This document shows positions 52,890-64,000 of a stretch of 64,000 nucleotides of DNA, piece after piece. The DNA comes from Serilophus lunatus (Eukaryota; Chordata; Aves; Passeriformes; Eurylaimidae). The notes under the pieces were generated by a model. That model was not told the origin of the DNA and searched no databases. It worked only from the letters and a program-made list of their open reading frames with translations. The position numbers were made by a program, and so were the translations under genes. The stretch is taken from positions 124,001 through 188,000 of the forward strand of contig VXBA01002635.1 in assembly GCA_013399895.1 (NCBI GenBank). Reading direction: 5' to 3'. Every line of letters starts with the position of its first letter. The stretch's first letter is position 1.

Positions 52890-55800
52890 GGATATATTTG
52901 GGGGATGTAGATAACATTTTTGCTTCTTGCAAAGACATGACCACCTTCGCTCACATGGATTGTTCTTGTCCAAAGGGACTAGAGACCTCACCATGGCAGT
53001 GAGCAAATTCTCAGTCTTATTTTCAGCTTTCTGAATTTAATCTGAACTTTTCTGTGTAACACTGGTGTTATGGAAAATCAGTTGTAATAGATGAGGACCA
53101 TTATTGTTCTTTAGGTCAAGCAATCAATGCAGTAATTTCCTTCCACTTTAATGCTATTATTTGGCTGTAATAATTTCCAGTTGAGTTTGCATGAGAATGA
53201 AGTTGAAACTGCTCCTGGTCACATTCATCTGGAAAAATTTCAAGCGTCTGCTCTAGAAAATCAAGACTTTCTTCCAATGAGCCTTAATTAATGATGATCA
53301 TGATTCTTCTACTCTCTGAGGATTTCTTATCTTGCAGAGATGTCACCAAAGACACCCAAAGGATGCTGCAATTCACTGCATATTTTGGTCTAAGAGAGAG
53401 CTCACTATGGCCTTGGACTGCAGCCTGAGCACATTTTTGTTAGCTTTTTAGCAGTAAAGATAAACCAGAAAAAGAACCACACCCTCACATTTATGGACAG
53501 CCCAATCAGCCCTAAGTGATTAAGGAAACCAGAACACTGCCTGGAAAGCAAGGTTCAAAACACTGACAGTAGCTGAAAAGGATGCCATTATTTATGGCTT
53601 TCCATAATACAACTAACATGGCATGTATATTGGTGAAGGAGTCTACAGCCCTTTAATTTTCCTGGCAGGTTTATGTACAGTTATTCCTTAGGATGCTGCT
53701 TCTGACGGCTCTTCTGCGCTGTGTGAAATTGCAAAAGTCATGCAGGACATCAGCGCAAATTCCAGTATTTTTGTCTAGGACATGTATTTCCCCAAAATGT
53801 TGTTGTGTGGTCTGGCACAAGGGGAGGAGACCTTATGCACAGCATATCCAGGTTTTTTCAGTCAACAGGGGCTGAGTCAGGCCTTGCATCAGATGAGATA
53901 CCATTGTCCAGTATCTTACTGAGCCTCCAAGCAGCTGACAGAGGAAAAGGAGAAACTTTGACCCAGTTTCTTAAAATCCCCACAGAGACATGCTGTAACA
54001 GCATCCAAAAGCAGCAGCACTTCATAAAGGCCATTGTTTGCTGAGATAGACTTGGCCTGGCATCTTCGTGCCTGTTAGAAGAAAGCGCCTTCTGCATTGC
54101 AAGGCCGGTGTCCAAAAGCAGAGGGACTGGTGGAGCAGAAAATTTGAGGCACACTCAGAAGAGCATGGAGTTGACTTTGCTAACCAGGTTTCCCTTGTGC
54201 TTAGCAACAGCTCCAGTGGGCCCCTGGGAGTTTTCAGTAGTCGGGAGCCTTGTTCCTTGGCAGAAACATAATGTTGTCTGTTTAGCATGCTGCTGAACCT
54301 GTAATCTACAGCCAAGCAATAGCAAAAGCTGTAGCCAAGTGAACAGCAGGCTTGGAAGGGGGTTGTTTTCAAGGGCTGCTTTCCTCTGCCATTTGCAAAA
54401 GGGCATCCTGCAGCCAGGCCATATGATTCAGGACTCTGCCTCACCATGGATGTGCTGTTTCAGTACTCTGCATGTGGAAAAACCAGCACCACTCATGACA
54501 GATTCAGGTGACATCAGGTGACTGTTCAGTAGGTGAGTAAAAGGGTCACTAAAATCAAAGAATGTGCAACCCTGGAGCATGCATTGCTAAGGCAGACGCT
54601 GTAAATTCTTTTTCCTCAAGGTGCTGCCCAAAGTACAGCTCCCTCATACAGCCAGCATCTTCTGCAACGCTATTTTTTTCTTCTCACGTCACTCTTACTA
54701 AACCTCTACCCTATTTTGACCAGATTTCTTTTCTCATGGAGCCACTTGTGGCTGTGTCCCACCTCAAGAGAACGTGCCGATATCTCAGCCCATCCAATCA
54801 TGACCCACACTATCCCTCACTGCTTCTCCCCTCAGTGGTTTTGCAGCAACGGATACCAATCACAATCATTCCAAATGGCTTGTCAGTTTGATGGTATGGA
54901 GAAATGATGAGCGGGACAACTGTAGATTCATTTTCACTTGTAGTCTCGGCCAGAATTGGTATGGAATTATGACTATGGCAAGTTGAGCAAATTAATTTTT
55001 TGCCTGTGACCTCTGCCAGGATTTTAATGCAAGGTCTAGTACCCTAAACGCTTACCAAAGGACTATCTATGTATGTCTGTTGAACCACATCAGTGCACAC
55101 ATTTCTGGGGAAGTGTAATGTATACTTCTACTGTAATAAAACTTGGGAGAAATGTTTAGTTTTTCTCTTGCCAAAAGCATGTTGTGTATTTGCATATAGT
55201 GAAAACAGGCACATCCTCTGTTTGTGAAGCAGCATTACCCTCCTCCCCTCTCCCCGCAGTGAAAGGTGGAATTTCTCACTCAGCACCATGCTCTGCTCCA
55301 TTATATCCACACTCTGTGTGTTCCCACACCCATTTCCCTTCCTGCCATTTCCAGCAGTCAACTGAGATCATTTGTACCAAGTTTTGTTGACAGAGATAAG
55401 ACAAAAATAAAATGAACTACAGCAGATGTATTCAAAACAAAAACCTGGGCTTCCTTTTTTAGCTTGTTGAACAAAAACCAGAACACAAACACTTTTGGGA
55501 AATTCTAGGCTGTGTCTTAATTGCCCTATTTCAGTTCCAGCTCCAAATGAGAGATTTCAGAGTGAGTTACTTTTACATGTAGAGAGTCAACCCTTCTGAT
55601 AAAAGGAGCCATGTCCCAAGTGTCCAGATAGCACCGGCCTGAAAGACAGACACCATATACATTTAAAAGCCATGGAAAAGAGAGACCGATACATACTTTA
55701 AGTCCAGGAGACAACAATACATCCATAATGCTACCTGTTGTGGAGACAGGTCTAAGCTGGACTGAGCTTTGCAACTTTCTGGGCAACCTAGTGACATCAG

Positions 55801-58662
55801 TACCATTAGACAGTACTGGGCCACTGCTTTATGTAGGTGTCACTGTGGTGTTACCACAGGCTCTGCCTCTATACTAGTGGCTGTGGACTGTTTTGGCAGT
55901 TTTGGGACAAACCCACCATCCATGTCTCCTTCATTTCTTCTACAAGCTTCTTCCACAAGCTCTAAGAGGGATCTACAGATGGGAAGAGCCAATCCTTGCA
56001 CTGCCAAAATCATCCTTGGGTTTAAACAGCCCTATGTCCCATCCCAAGTTGCCATACAAAGTTTGGCTCAGTACCATTTAGCTGGGTTGGACTCTGAATC
56101 ATCCAGCATAAGCCCCACACAGGGGTGAACACATGACAGACAAAAGAGAACACAGAACCCCTTGGTCCAGACATGGTAAATTCTCATTTGCTTCCTTTAG
56201 CTTGTGTCCTCACACTTTTCCTCCTCAGCCCTCTCTCCCTCTGCGTGCCAGACTGGCCACTATGCCTGGAGTAAACTCCATCTGACAGCTGACTTGCAGG
56301 CTGACGGCATCACAGGTGACTGCAGGGGACCCACAGATTGCCCTTTTGCCCTTGTTAACATCTGTATTATGAGCAGCACTAATGGCAACATGACAAGCTG
56401 GAGATAGATGGATGTGAACAAACTGCCAACAACAGTCAAGGGAGAATTATGCATCATTATCTCTTTCTTCATTACCTGCAAAGGATCAGGACATTTATAT
56501 TTTTGATGAGTGTTGCTGGCTGGTTTAGCAGATGCAGTTTTAATCCTTATTCTTCGTTGAAGAGGGGGAGAAGAGATACAGGGCACTTGGAAAGGCTTTG
56601 TCCTTGTCTGTGGGAAGTCTCTAAAAGGTCGAAGGAAAGCTGAAGATCATCCCCAGCAGTGGTGCCAGTCTATTTATAAGCTATAGGCACAAGAGGCAGA
56701 AGCTATCAAGCTAGAAAAAATCATCCTCTAAAAGAGAGGACTCAGAAGAAACAGGTACTGGGGCAGCAAATATTACACAAGATGACATGTGAAGTTCATT
56801 GGGTGGACAGAAGAACTGATGATATAAATAAATACGACAATTTTGTCAGTGTTCCAAGGTACTGAAGGGAGAGCAAGTTATAGTGCCTAGGTGTGGGAGA
56901 TGGTTAGGGAATATTTGTTTATCTGGGGAGAAAAAGGGACTTTTTTGTTGGTGTCAACACCAACTCTTGGAGAGATTCATGAAGGAACATGCAGCCAGGA
57001 ACTTCTCTGTACATAAACTAGGCAAAATGCAAGAGCTGCATGAACTTGAAAGAATGGGCTATATTTCTTTCTTTAAAAACTAGCCAAATATTTGGATTAT
57101 CCCCATGGAAACTGAGTCACCAACATCTTTGATGCCTGTATCATCTGGATGCCTTGAAACCAGAAATGAATGAAGAATGTTCTCCTCAGCACCCTCACTA
57201 GCCAGAAGGATATGCTGCTTGCAAGGATGAGATGTGGAGTGAGAAAACAAAAACAGTACCTGAATGTGGCCTACCTGCATGGTAAGCTGTTGGCCAAGCC
57301 ACTGGAGGGAGGATATAGTTTGCAGGACTTGATATCAAACTCTACAGAGCCAGAAGGGAGGGGGAAACTGGTTAAATCTACATCTAGGTCTCCTTCAAAC
57401 ACACAAGAGTGTTAAATTTGAAGACTAGAAGTAGAGTCATTTATGAAGAGAAAGTGCCCAGGTAAGGTAATGTTCCTGACTCACTCCTCAATAGCACATT
57501 TCAGCTGTAAGAATAATTCACCTTTTGCATCCCATTCAGTCCCTGGCCTCTGCAGGCTTTCAGCTGTGCTGCCAAGCAGCATGGATGCTGTTGGCTTTGA
57601 TGAAATGGGCAGCTTCATGCTGGAAGCCAGACAAAGGCCAGCAGTTCATTAGACAAAGGCCAAAGAGCATCTGTAAAGTGACATATGCTGGAGTTCTGCT
57701 TGGCCCTTAAGCAATATCCACTGCTGATGGATGTAATAAGATACAGAGGGGATAAAGTCTCCATGATTCAACCAAATTTTTGTCCTCTTAAACCCTACCA
57801 TTCGTTGTTCCTCAATGCCCTTATTTCTCCGTATAAGAAGCTGTAGATTCTTTTTGTATTAACTGAATCTCTTACAATTTTCTTGATTCTAAAGTCACTA
57901 CTTTTTTTTTAAGGTAGAATGTCTAATATAAGTGGTGTTTTCTTCCACCAGGATCCTAACATGACTCCAAAGATCTCCCCAGAAACATAAAACCTGATTA
58001 GAAACAAACTTGCCCAACTCTGTCACCAATAAGAAAATCCCATGATACCAGGCCCAGCAGGGAATTAATACAACATGACATGTGATACAATTACATATTT
58101 TTGTGAAGTCAAGCCATCTGGTTGGGTTTTTTTCCCGACATTTCCCTATAATAGAACTCATCCCTTCATATGGTTTTCTTGTTAAAAAAATCACCAAACC
58201 TCAAAATCCATAGTACTGAGATTACACACAGGAAGGAGCTGGAGAGTTTCACAGACAAAACTCTGCATGAGCTGTTCTGTGCTTTTACAAAGGACTCCCA
58301 GGATTTTCTTCATTTAGATTTATGAAAGGACAGCATATTGATTATGTAACTGCCATCTGAAGTTTAATAATATATAGAAGAAGTAAATGGAGTTGCTGAG
58401 GAATTTAACTCGCCTATAAATAGAGAGTGGCATCCCCATTAATTCATTAAAGGTATATGGGAAGTGAAACACATTCCAATTAACATTTCATAAGATGGTT
58501 GTAGCATGTTAGTTATGAACCAACATTTGTCATTTTCTTTTTAGAGCAATTAAATGACATCCAATTCCCTTGGTAGGCTGGAACTGTCTCCTTTGATAGC
58601 TTTCAAAGTTTCTAGAGAGGACATATACAAAAGGTAAAGGAGTTCCTGTTTTGCTGCTGTTT

Positions 58663-58713
58663 CTCCTCCTCCTCATTATTATTATTATCATCATTATTAC
58701 TATTATTATTATT
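58663..58713. repeat. (TCC)n and (ATT)n compound trinucleotide repeat
   Basis: A short (CTC/TCC) run at 58663-58674 passes into an imperfect (ATT)n run to about 58713, with ATC and ACT interruptions. The interruptions suggest an old, stabilised microsatellite. Confidence 0.93.
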
Positions 58714-60221
58714 TCCCTCTCTTTTTATCCCAAATCACTCTTTCTCTGCCAATTAGAAAGCATTTTGCAACCTGAATGGGCTTATTCACCCATTGTTCAG
58801 TTAAATAACCACTAGCTAGATATATCTTGCTTAAGCACAACAACTGGCCTGGTACCAGATGAGCTTGATATTTATTTAACAAACAGTGCTGTCTTCGTAG
58901 ATCTAAATTAGAGCCTTATTTGAAATACTTAAAGTGTACCCATTACTGTTTGCCCTCAGTGAAAATCCAAGTTCTGGTTACGTCCCTGCTCACTAGGATT
59001 AGAACTGTCACAATATTTATTTAACAGGAGGAGGCATGCTAAGCCATGCTGCAAACATTGCTGTGCCAATATGAAGAGAAACTTGCTGCTTTTTGCAGTG
59101 CTTCTTTCTCTATGCTCTCTCCATCCCTCCCTCTTTCCTCTTCTTTCTGCTGTCCCCATGTTCTTCTGCTCCACTTGCCCTTCCAGATGCCCCCTCTCAC
59201 AGCTGGTATTGTTGTTGGTCACAAAGGGATTCTGGTGGAAAAACATGTTTAAAAAGGGCTGTGAAACCTGGCTCTGGTTCTCATGGAGGAAGAGGGAGCA
59301 AGTCATGGCCTGTCCTTTCCTCTCCTGGTGTCCCCTGTGCCTCAAACTACACTAACTGGGGACAATGGAGATAGAGTCCTTGCCTCTTGGTTCCTCATCC
59401 TTCTGTATTAATCCATTGTTGGTGAAATTCGTGATGAACCACAAACCTGTTCCAGCTGCCAGACATGTATCTCTTAGTCACTAGTTCAGGTCACTTCCCA
59501 CAGTAGCAAGGCCAGGTGTGCTTTGGGTCTTTCCCCATCTCATTGTGAAAATTTAAACTGAGAGAAGGGGGGCATTAATGTTCTTCTGTTTCACTGGGTG
59601 ATGCAAATTCCCATTCCTCACAGGGAATGGATAAGCAAATACTCTCGGTACAAGTGCAAGGATAGCCTAGTAATTTCTCCTTTTTGAGACACAAAACACA
59701 GATCTATCCCTCCTGTCTGCAAAGCTTGCTGAATTTCTGGTTCTCAGTAAAGAGAGAGATACGTTCCTATCTCTAGCCCTTTAGAAAGACAGCAGTACAA
59801 GAGAAGGAGAAGCAGATGTGTAAAATAGGAAGAAGACTGTGCTAAGCAGTATGCATATATTTTATGCTGATAATTATGAAAGAACAAACTTTCTATCTCA
59901 GGAAGTCAATATTTTTAGCTTGATTTCCTTGGCAATCATTCTGTCTGTCAGTTCCTCTACAAAAACTTTTGAACCAATTGGCCAATTTCAATCAACCTTG
60001 GTGGACAGTTGGAATTCCAAGTGGTAGAAAGTTTCTGCAGGATTTACAGTGTTGGTGCCCATGTTGAGCATAGAAACCACAGCCTACCACCAAAGGGAGC
60101 ACTCCATAAGGGCTGTGCAAAAGCCCTCTGTGCAGGGGAGAACCACCCTTTATGATGGCAGCATCACAAGTATTAGTGCTGCATAGAACTGTTTCTGAAC
60201 CATATATGAAATCTAGGACTC

Positions 60222-60272
60222 CAGAAAGAGAAGAGGAGGAGAGGGTAGGGCAGGAGAATGGGAGAGAGAGGA
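60222..60272. repeat. GA-rich purine tract
   Basis: A purine-rich stretch made of GAGGA, GGAGAGGG and (GA)4 pieces. It is low-complexity, and open frames through it are rich in Glu and Arg for that reason. Confidence 0.8.
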
Positions 60273-60888
60273 TTTGTCAGGTTTCCTTTGGGATATATAC
60301 ATTGGTGTGCAAAAGAAAGGGGAACTCCAGAGAACACTCCTAGGCTCTTGAGGAGGGATTGAAAAAGCAGGGGAAAGCATGTTAAACCCTATGGCATCGC
60401 AAAAGCTAAAATGGAGGAAGCACTGCTGTTCAGTTTGCTAAAAGGAAAATGAGGTAACAGATTTAACTGCTTTCAGTTAACCCATACCAGTCTCTGGTTG
60501 AGGAACACTCGTTTCAAGGGCTGAATTCCAGAGCCAACAGACTTGTAAGTCAATTATCGTTACAGCTACAGATGGGAAAACCTGATAAAATGAATCCTGT
60601 ATGGACAGAGGATTGAAACAGAGCTTGGGCAGGGATTGTATCCAGAGAGAGATTAGTGGCCATAAATACATCAAAAGCAAAGGACTTTAGGACACATACG
60701 TAGCTCAGCATAGCAACACCATTTCTAAACTGCCATGTGTCCCAGTTCATACCTCACCATTCATGGGCATGCTGGAAAGGCTACACAACTCTAGTCTGGA
60801 GTCTTCATGAAGAAAGACTCTTTTCCTTTAATGTTACTACAGCTTTCAGAAACGCCAGTGCTTGTTTTTTGGTTTTTTTCCCAAGGCC

Positions 60889-60902
60889 AAAAAAAAAAAA
60901 AA
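60889..60902. repeat. Poly(A) tract
   Basis: Fourteen consecutive A residues between 'aaggcc' and 'gcagctg', shortly after a T-rich run (60866-60879). No gene or retrocopy was recognised next to it. Confidence 0.85.
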
Positions 60903-62389
60903 GCAGCTGTGCCTATTAAGATGTTTCTCATATGATATGCTATGTCTGTGTTAGAGTGTTAGACTTAACTCTGCATCTGCATCTTCATCAACAATGCGAC
61001 ATTGCTTACACCAACTTGATTTTACCTTGTCTGGGAGATGAAAGCAATTTATAAGTTTCAAAGTGCACTCTCTGGCTGGGATCCAAACCCAGGAGTGTAG
61101 TGCTGAAAAGAGAATTGCTGAATACTTTTGTCTGGCATATGGTGTGCTAGTTTCCTTTCTAATCTGGGTGATGAAGGTCAGTATGAAGTACTATGGCGGT
61201 TGTGTTGGCCAAGATGCTTGATGATCTGTTCACGCAGATGAGGATTTCAAACCCTGACCAGTGTGAACTAGTGAGGGGAAATCTAATCACTCACTTCACT
61301 GACAGCTTTGAAATATGTGTTTTGTTTCGCATTTCTGACTACATTTTCCTGAAGAAGACAAAAGTCATGACTGGACTGTAGCAATGGAAGATTTCTACAA
61401 GTTATGCCACATGGGGCTATTCGGTAGAGCACCTGGTGGATCCTACTAGCATCTGTGACTAATTGAGAAGATAAATCCATTTTACTGGAGTGGTTTAGAT
61501 TTCCAAAAGTCCTTCGGTCTATTCCAGCTGAGCTGATTAGAGTCCAGCTCACTGGGAGTCATTACTTCAATCCCACCAGCTGGCCTGAGTTTTGCAAGAA
61601 AAAAAGCAAGAAAAATGCATTAAAAATTAATAAATATATATTTCATTACTTATGCAAAGTGATTTTACCCAAAGGGGATCCTATTCCTAACATATCACAT
61701 CTTTGTAATGTTCCTGCATGGCTTGGCTTGCTAGTGGATCTTCTTCAAAAAGAGAAGTATTTCAAGAGTTAAATGTCAGCATCAATGAAATTAAGAGTGT
61801 TTTGGATATAGATGAGACAAGGGCACATAGACCCTCTGGATATAGACATATGTAGAGGTAATGAATTCAATATCTAATGCAATATCTAAATTCTTGCATT
61901 CAGCCAAGTTATATTTATCACAGACTCTGCTTCTTAGAGTACAGTCATAGCTGGAGCACAATTGGAAATGCGGTTCATTTCAGTTACCTCAGACTACTTA
62001 GCAGTTGTATTTGCAGTAGATTTTGCTCATCTGCCAGATCCAGGATTTTTCAGCATCTCTGTCACTTGTTTTGCAAATGGAACAGAAAGGGTCACCATTT
62101 TTGGAGATGACCATGCTGGCCTGGGAGTCTGTGTTTGGATAAACCAGCACATCATCCCTCCATCTCAGACACTTCTTGCTAGTTCAACAGAGGGACCTGT
62201 CACCAGCCTTATTGTACATAGCTGTAGCCTCCATCAAGCCCATAGAAAGGGTCAGAATTTTTTGTCACTCAATTTTCCTTTTTTCTTCTTCTCTTTTCCC
62301 TCTAGTAGTTTATTCAAGCCCAGAGAAAGAGCTTCGTCCCTAGCTCATGTAGAGCTCTGATGTATGCAAATCCTCCTTGTGCTCCCATG

Positions 62390-62420
62390 GCCCTTTTTTT
62401 TTTCCTTCTTTCCTTTTAAT
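62390..62420. repeat. Pyrimidine-rich T tract
   Basis: Three C followed by ten T, then CCTTCTTTCCTTTTAAT. It is low-complexity polypyrimidine. A similar tract at 62273-62305 precedes it. Confidence 0.85.
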
Positions 62421-62536
62421 TCTAGATTTGAAAATAAAATGTGAGCTGGCTGCACAGAGATCTCTCATGTGTGCAACTTCCAATTGTGGCAAATTGGAAC
62501 TGTCGATGCAAGCAGCTCAGATTTATTTATATATTT

Positions 62537-62575
62537 AAGAGGAAGGAGAGAGGAGAGGGAAGGGGAGGGGGAGAT
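62537..62575. repeat. GA-rich purine tract
   Basis: An almost pure purine run with growing G runs (GGG, GGGG, GGGGG) near its right end. Three long G runs fall just short of a canonical four-run G-quadruplex, although a two-layer form is possible. Confidence 0.85.
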
Positions 62576-62789
62576 GCTTGTGGTGGAAAGGAAAAAGAAA
62601 AATAACAGATCCAAGCAAAAAGGGATTTGAATCTCAAATACTGCTCCCTGGCCCATATTACCCAAATCCCTCCAGCCTTGTCCATGACTGCCTCTTGCCT
62701 AGTTAAAAACAACAGGCAAAAGATCAAAAACATTTCTTTTTCCCCCACAACACTAGGAGTTGTTGAGTTTTGCAGATGCCATTAGGCAA

Positions 62790-63030
62790 CCAAAGTCTAA
62801 CACCGAGACTGATGCAATTAATACTCAGTGCTTCAAAACATTAACATAGCTATTTATATAAATTAGTAACCTTAAGCCCAGGCGGTAGCATTATTACAGC
62901 ATTACTAATTAAATCACAATAAGCTTAGTTTGCAGTACTATTAATTATGAAGCTGACATAGTGATATTGGAGATCTGATTGGCCTATTGTCAGTCATTAC
63001 CTGATCAGTAATGAATCAGACAGGCAATGA
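62790..63030. promoter_or_regulatory. AT-rich homeodomain-site block, possible enhancer/CNE
   Basis: Two TAATTA cores (62906-62911, 62942-62947) lie within a run of TTAAT/ATTAC words. An inverted CCAAT (gattgg, about 62977) and a CATTACCTGATCAGTAATG near-palindrome (62996-63014) follow. The near-palindrome pairs CATTAC with GTAATG around CTGATCA, giving a symmetrical site. It resembles a vertebrate conserved enhancer in word content, but function and conservation are inference. Confidence 0.3.
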
Positions 63031-64000
63031 AAATCAAAGCTGATGCTCCAGCAGTGCTGTTCCCAGTTCCTGGGAAGAAGGGCCACTGTTCCAGCAGAGA
63101 AAGTATCAAAATCCTCCATCAAAGCAGTCATAGAGCATGCACAGCACTCACCACTATGGGGAGGCACATGGGGGAGGGTTTCTACTGCCATCTCTACAGT
63201 CCTCAGTCCACAGAAGCAGAAGTTACTCTTTCCTATTGCTAACAAAGAGGCCATCAGGCCTCCATTGTAAGAGCAAGTGAACAAGGCTTTTTCACCTCTA
63301 GTGGATACCCTTTAGGGATTTTTTTATCCGTAGGCAGAGTTACTGTAGAGAAGGACATTGATGTGGTCAGTTTGTTGTGGGTACCTCTGTAACAATTTCT
63401 AAAAGTTTTTTCATGAAGAGCTGGCCAAATGTCTTTTCTTGATGGAAAGGGCAGTGGGACAAAGCCACCATCTCAAGAAAGTGTCTGGTCATAGGCAAAT
63501 GGTTCTGTGTCCATGGCCAGGAGGAAAGGAAGGGATATCAACATAAACTCAAGGTTGCAAATGGGGAGCAGAGGATATAGGGCTCTACAATGGTTGTGCT
63601 TCCCATTGAAGGCAACAGGGTCTCCCAGTACTGGGATTGAGAAAAGGCAAAGGTTGGTAACAGAAGGCTGAAAAAGAGTCCAAGATGGGGAACATAAGTT
63701 GATCTGAAGTTGTTCATCTTTAACATGACAGCAAGAGACAAAACAAGGACATCTTCAGTGCAGCTTTGGTCTCTGCTCTAGACAGGACATGATGGGTTGA
63801 CCCAGAACAAGAGGTTTGGCTGGAGGAAACCTGCAAACCACCTCTTTCAGAGTTGTTTGGCCCTTCAGTGTTCCAGCAAGACACCTAGCTAGGGTCCTGT
63901 ATCCTGTGTTGCAGCAGTTCTCTTGTACATCCAGAAATTCCTGGAGCAAAGAACCCATAAAACAGCAATAATACACTTGGTGATAGCCTGCACATGTTTC
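63031..64000. other. Unique non-coding DNA at the window end
   Basis: No gene, repeat or RNA recognised in the last kilobase. Open frames are at most about 95 codons and overlap on both strands. Confidence 0.6.

Larger units (their letters stand above)
52890..62789. other. Unique non-coding DNA
   Basis: No gene recognised. It contains the 58.7-kb trinucleotide repeat, purine and pyrimidine tracts near 60.2, 60.9 and 62.4-62.6 kb, a small hairpin CCATTCC/GGAATGG (59611-59630) and an AT-rich, repeat-free stretch at 58320-58560. Frames of up to 141 codons (54022-54447, minus) lack any family signature. Confidence 0.65.

Noticed and set aside
52776..53006. Open frames with His-Arg or Cys-Val repeats
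   Set aside because: They are translations of the (CAGACA)n microsatellite on the two strands, not proteins.
54022..54447. 141-codon minus-strand frame
   Set aside because: Several competing frames cover the same bases on both strands, and there is no recognisable motif.

Overview
This window looks like vertebrate nuclear DNA, most likely from a bird. All interspersed repeats I can recognise are CR1 LINE 3' ends, which finish in the CR1-type octamer repeat (ATTCTRTG, twice), plus one endogenous-retrovirus LTR. I see no Alu, B1, L1 or other mammal-type repeats. Recognisable transposable elements cover only about 2% of the window, and CpG is rare almost everywhere. Microsatellites are short. 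Low repeat load with CR1 as the main repeat fits a bird. A turtle or crocodilian, which also carry CR1, cannot be ruled out from the sequence alone.

I find no supportable protein-coding gene, no exon series with a conserved reading frame, no tRNA, rRNA, snRNA or CRISPR array, and nothing bacterial. The longest open frames are 164 codons (8086-8580) and 151 codons (15677-16132). A rough estimate for 64 kb of about 41% GC DNA predicts one or two chance frames this long. The simplest reading is a gene desert or the inside of a very large intron.

Layout: 1-20.2 kb is unique non-coding DNA with short simple repeats, a strong G-quadruplex motif (9361-9385), an 11-bp inverted repeat (10791-10861) and small tandem duplications near 13.7 kb. 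20.24-20.86 kb is an AT-rich, homeodomain-site-rich block that resembles a conserved enhancer. 20.9-26.97 kb is unique and includes a small CpG cluster with splice-like borders near 25.1 kb. 26978-27570 is a minus-strand CR1 split by a 365-bp solo LTR. 27.6-42.5 kb is mostly unique, with an A-rich stretch at 28.9 kb, a short plus-strand CR1 tail at 32.6 kb and a GA microsatellite at 40.2 kb. 42541-43054 is the longest CR1 copy, with a frameshifted ORF2 C-terminus. 43-64 kb is unique, with a hexamer repeat at 52.8 kb, an ATT repeat at 58.7 kb and a second enhancer-like block at 62.8-63.0 kb.

There is no pathway or operon to reconstruct. The items most worth a check are the nested CR1/LTR insertion, the two enhancer-like AT-rich blocks, the CpG/micro-exon candidate, the G4 motif and the inverted repeat. 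I saw no sign of a novel gene system.
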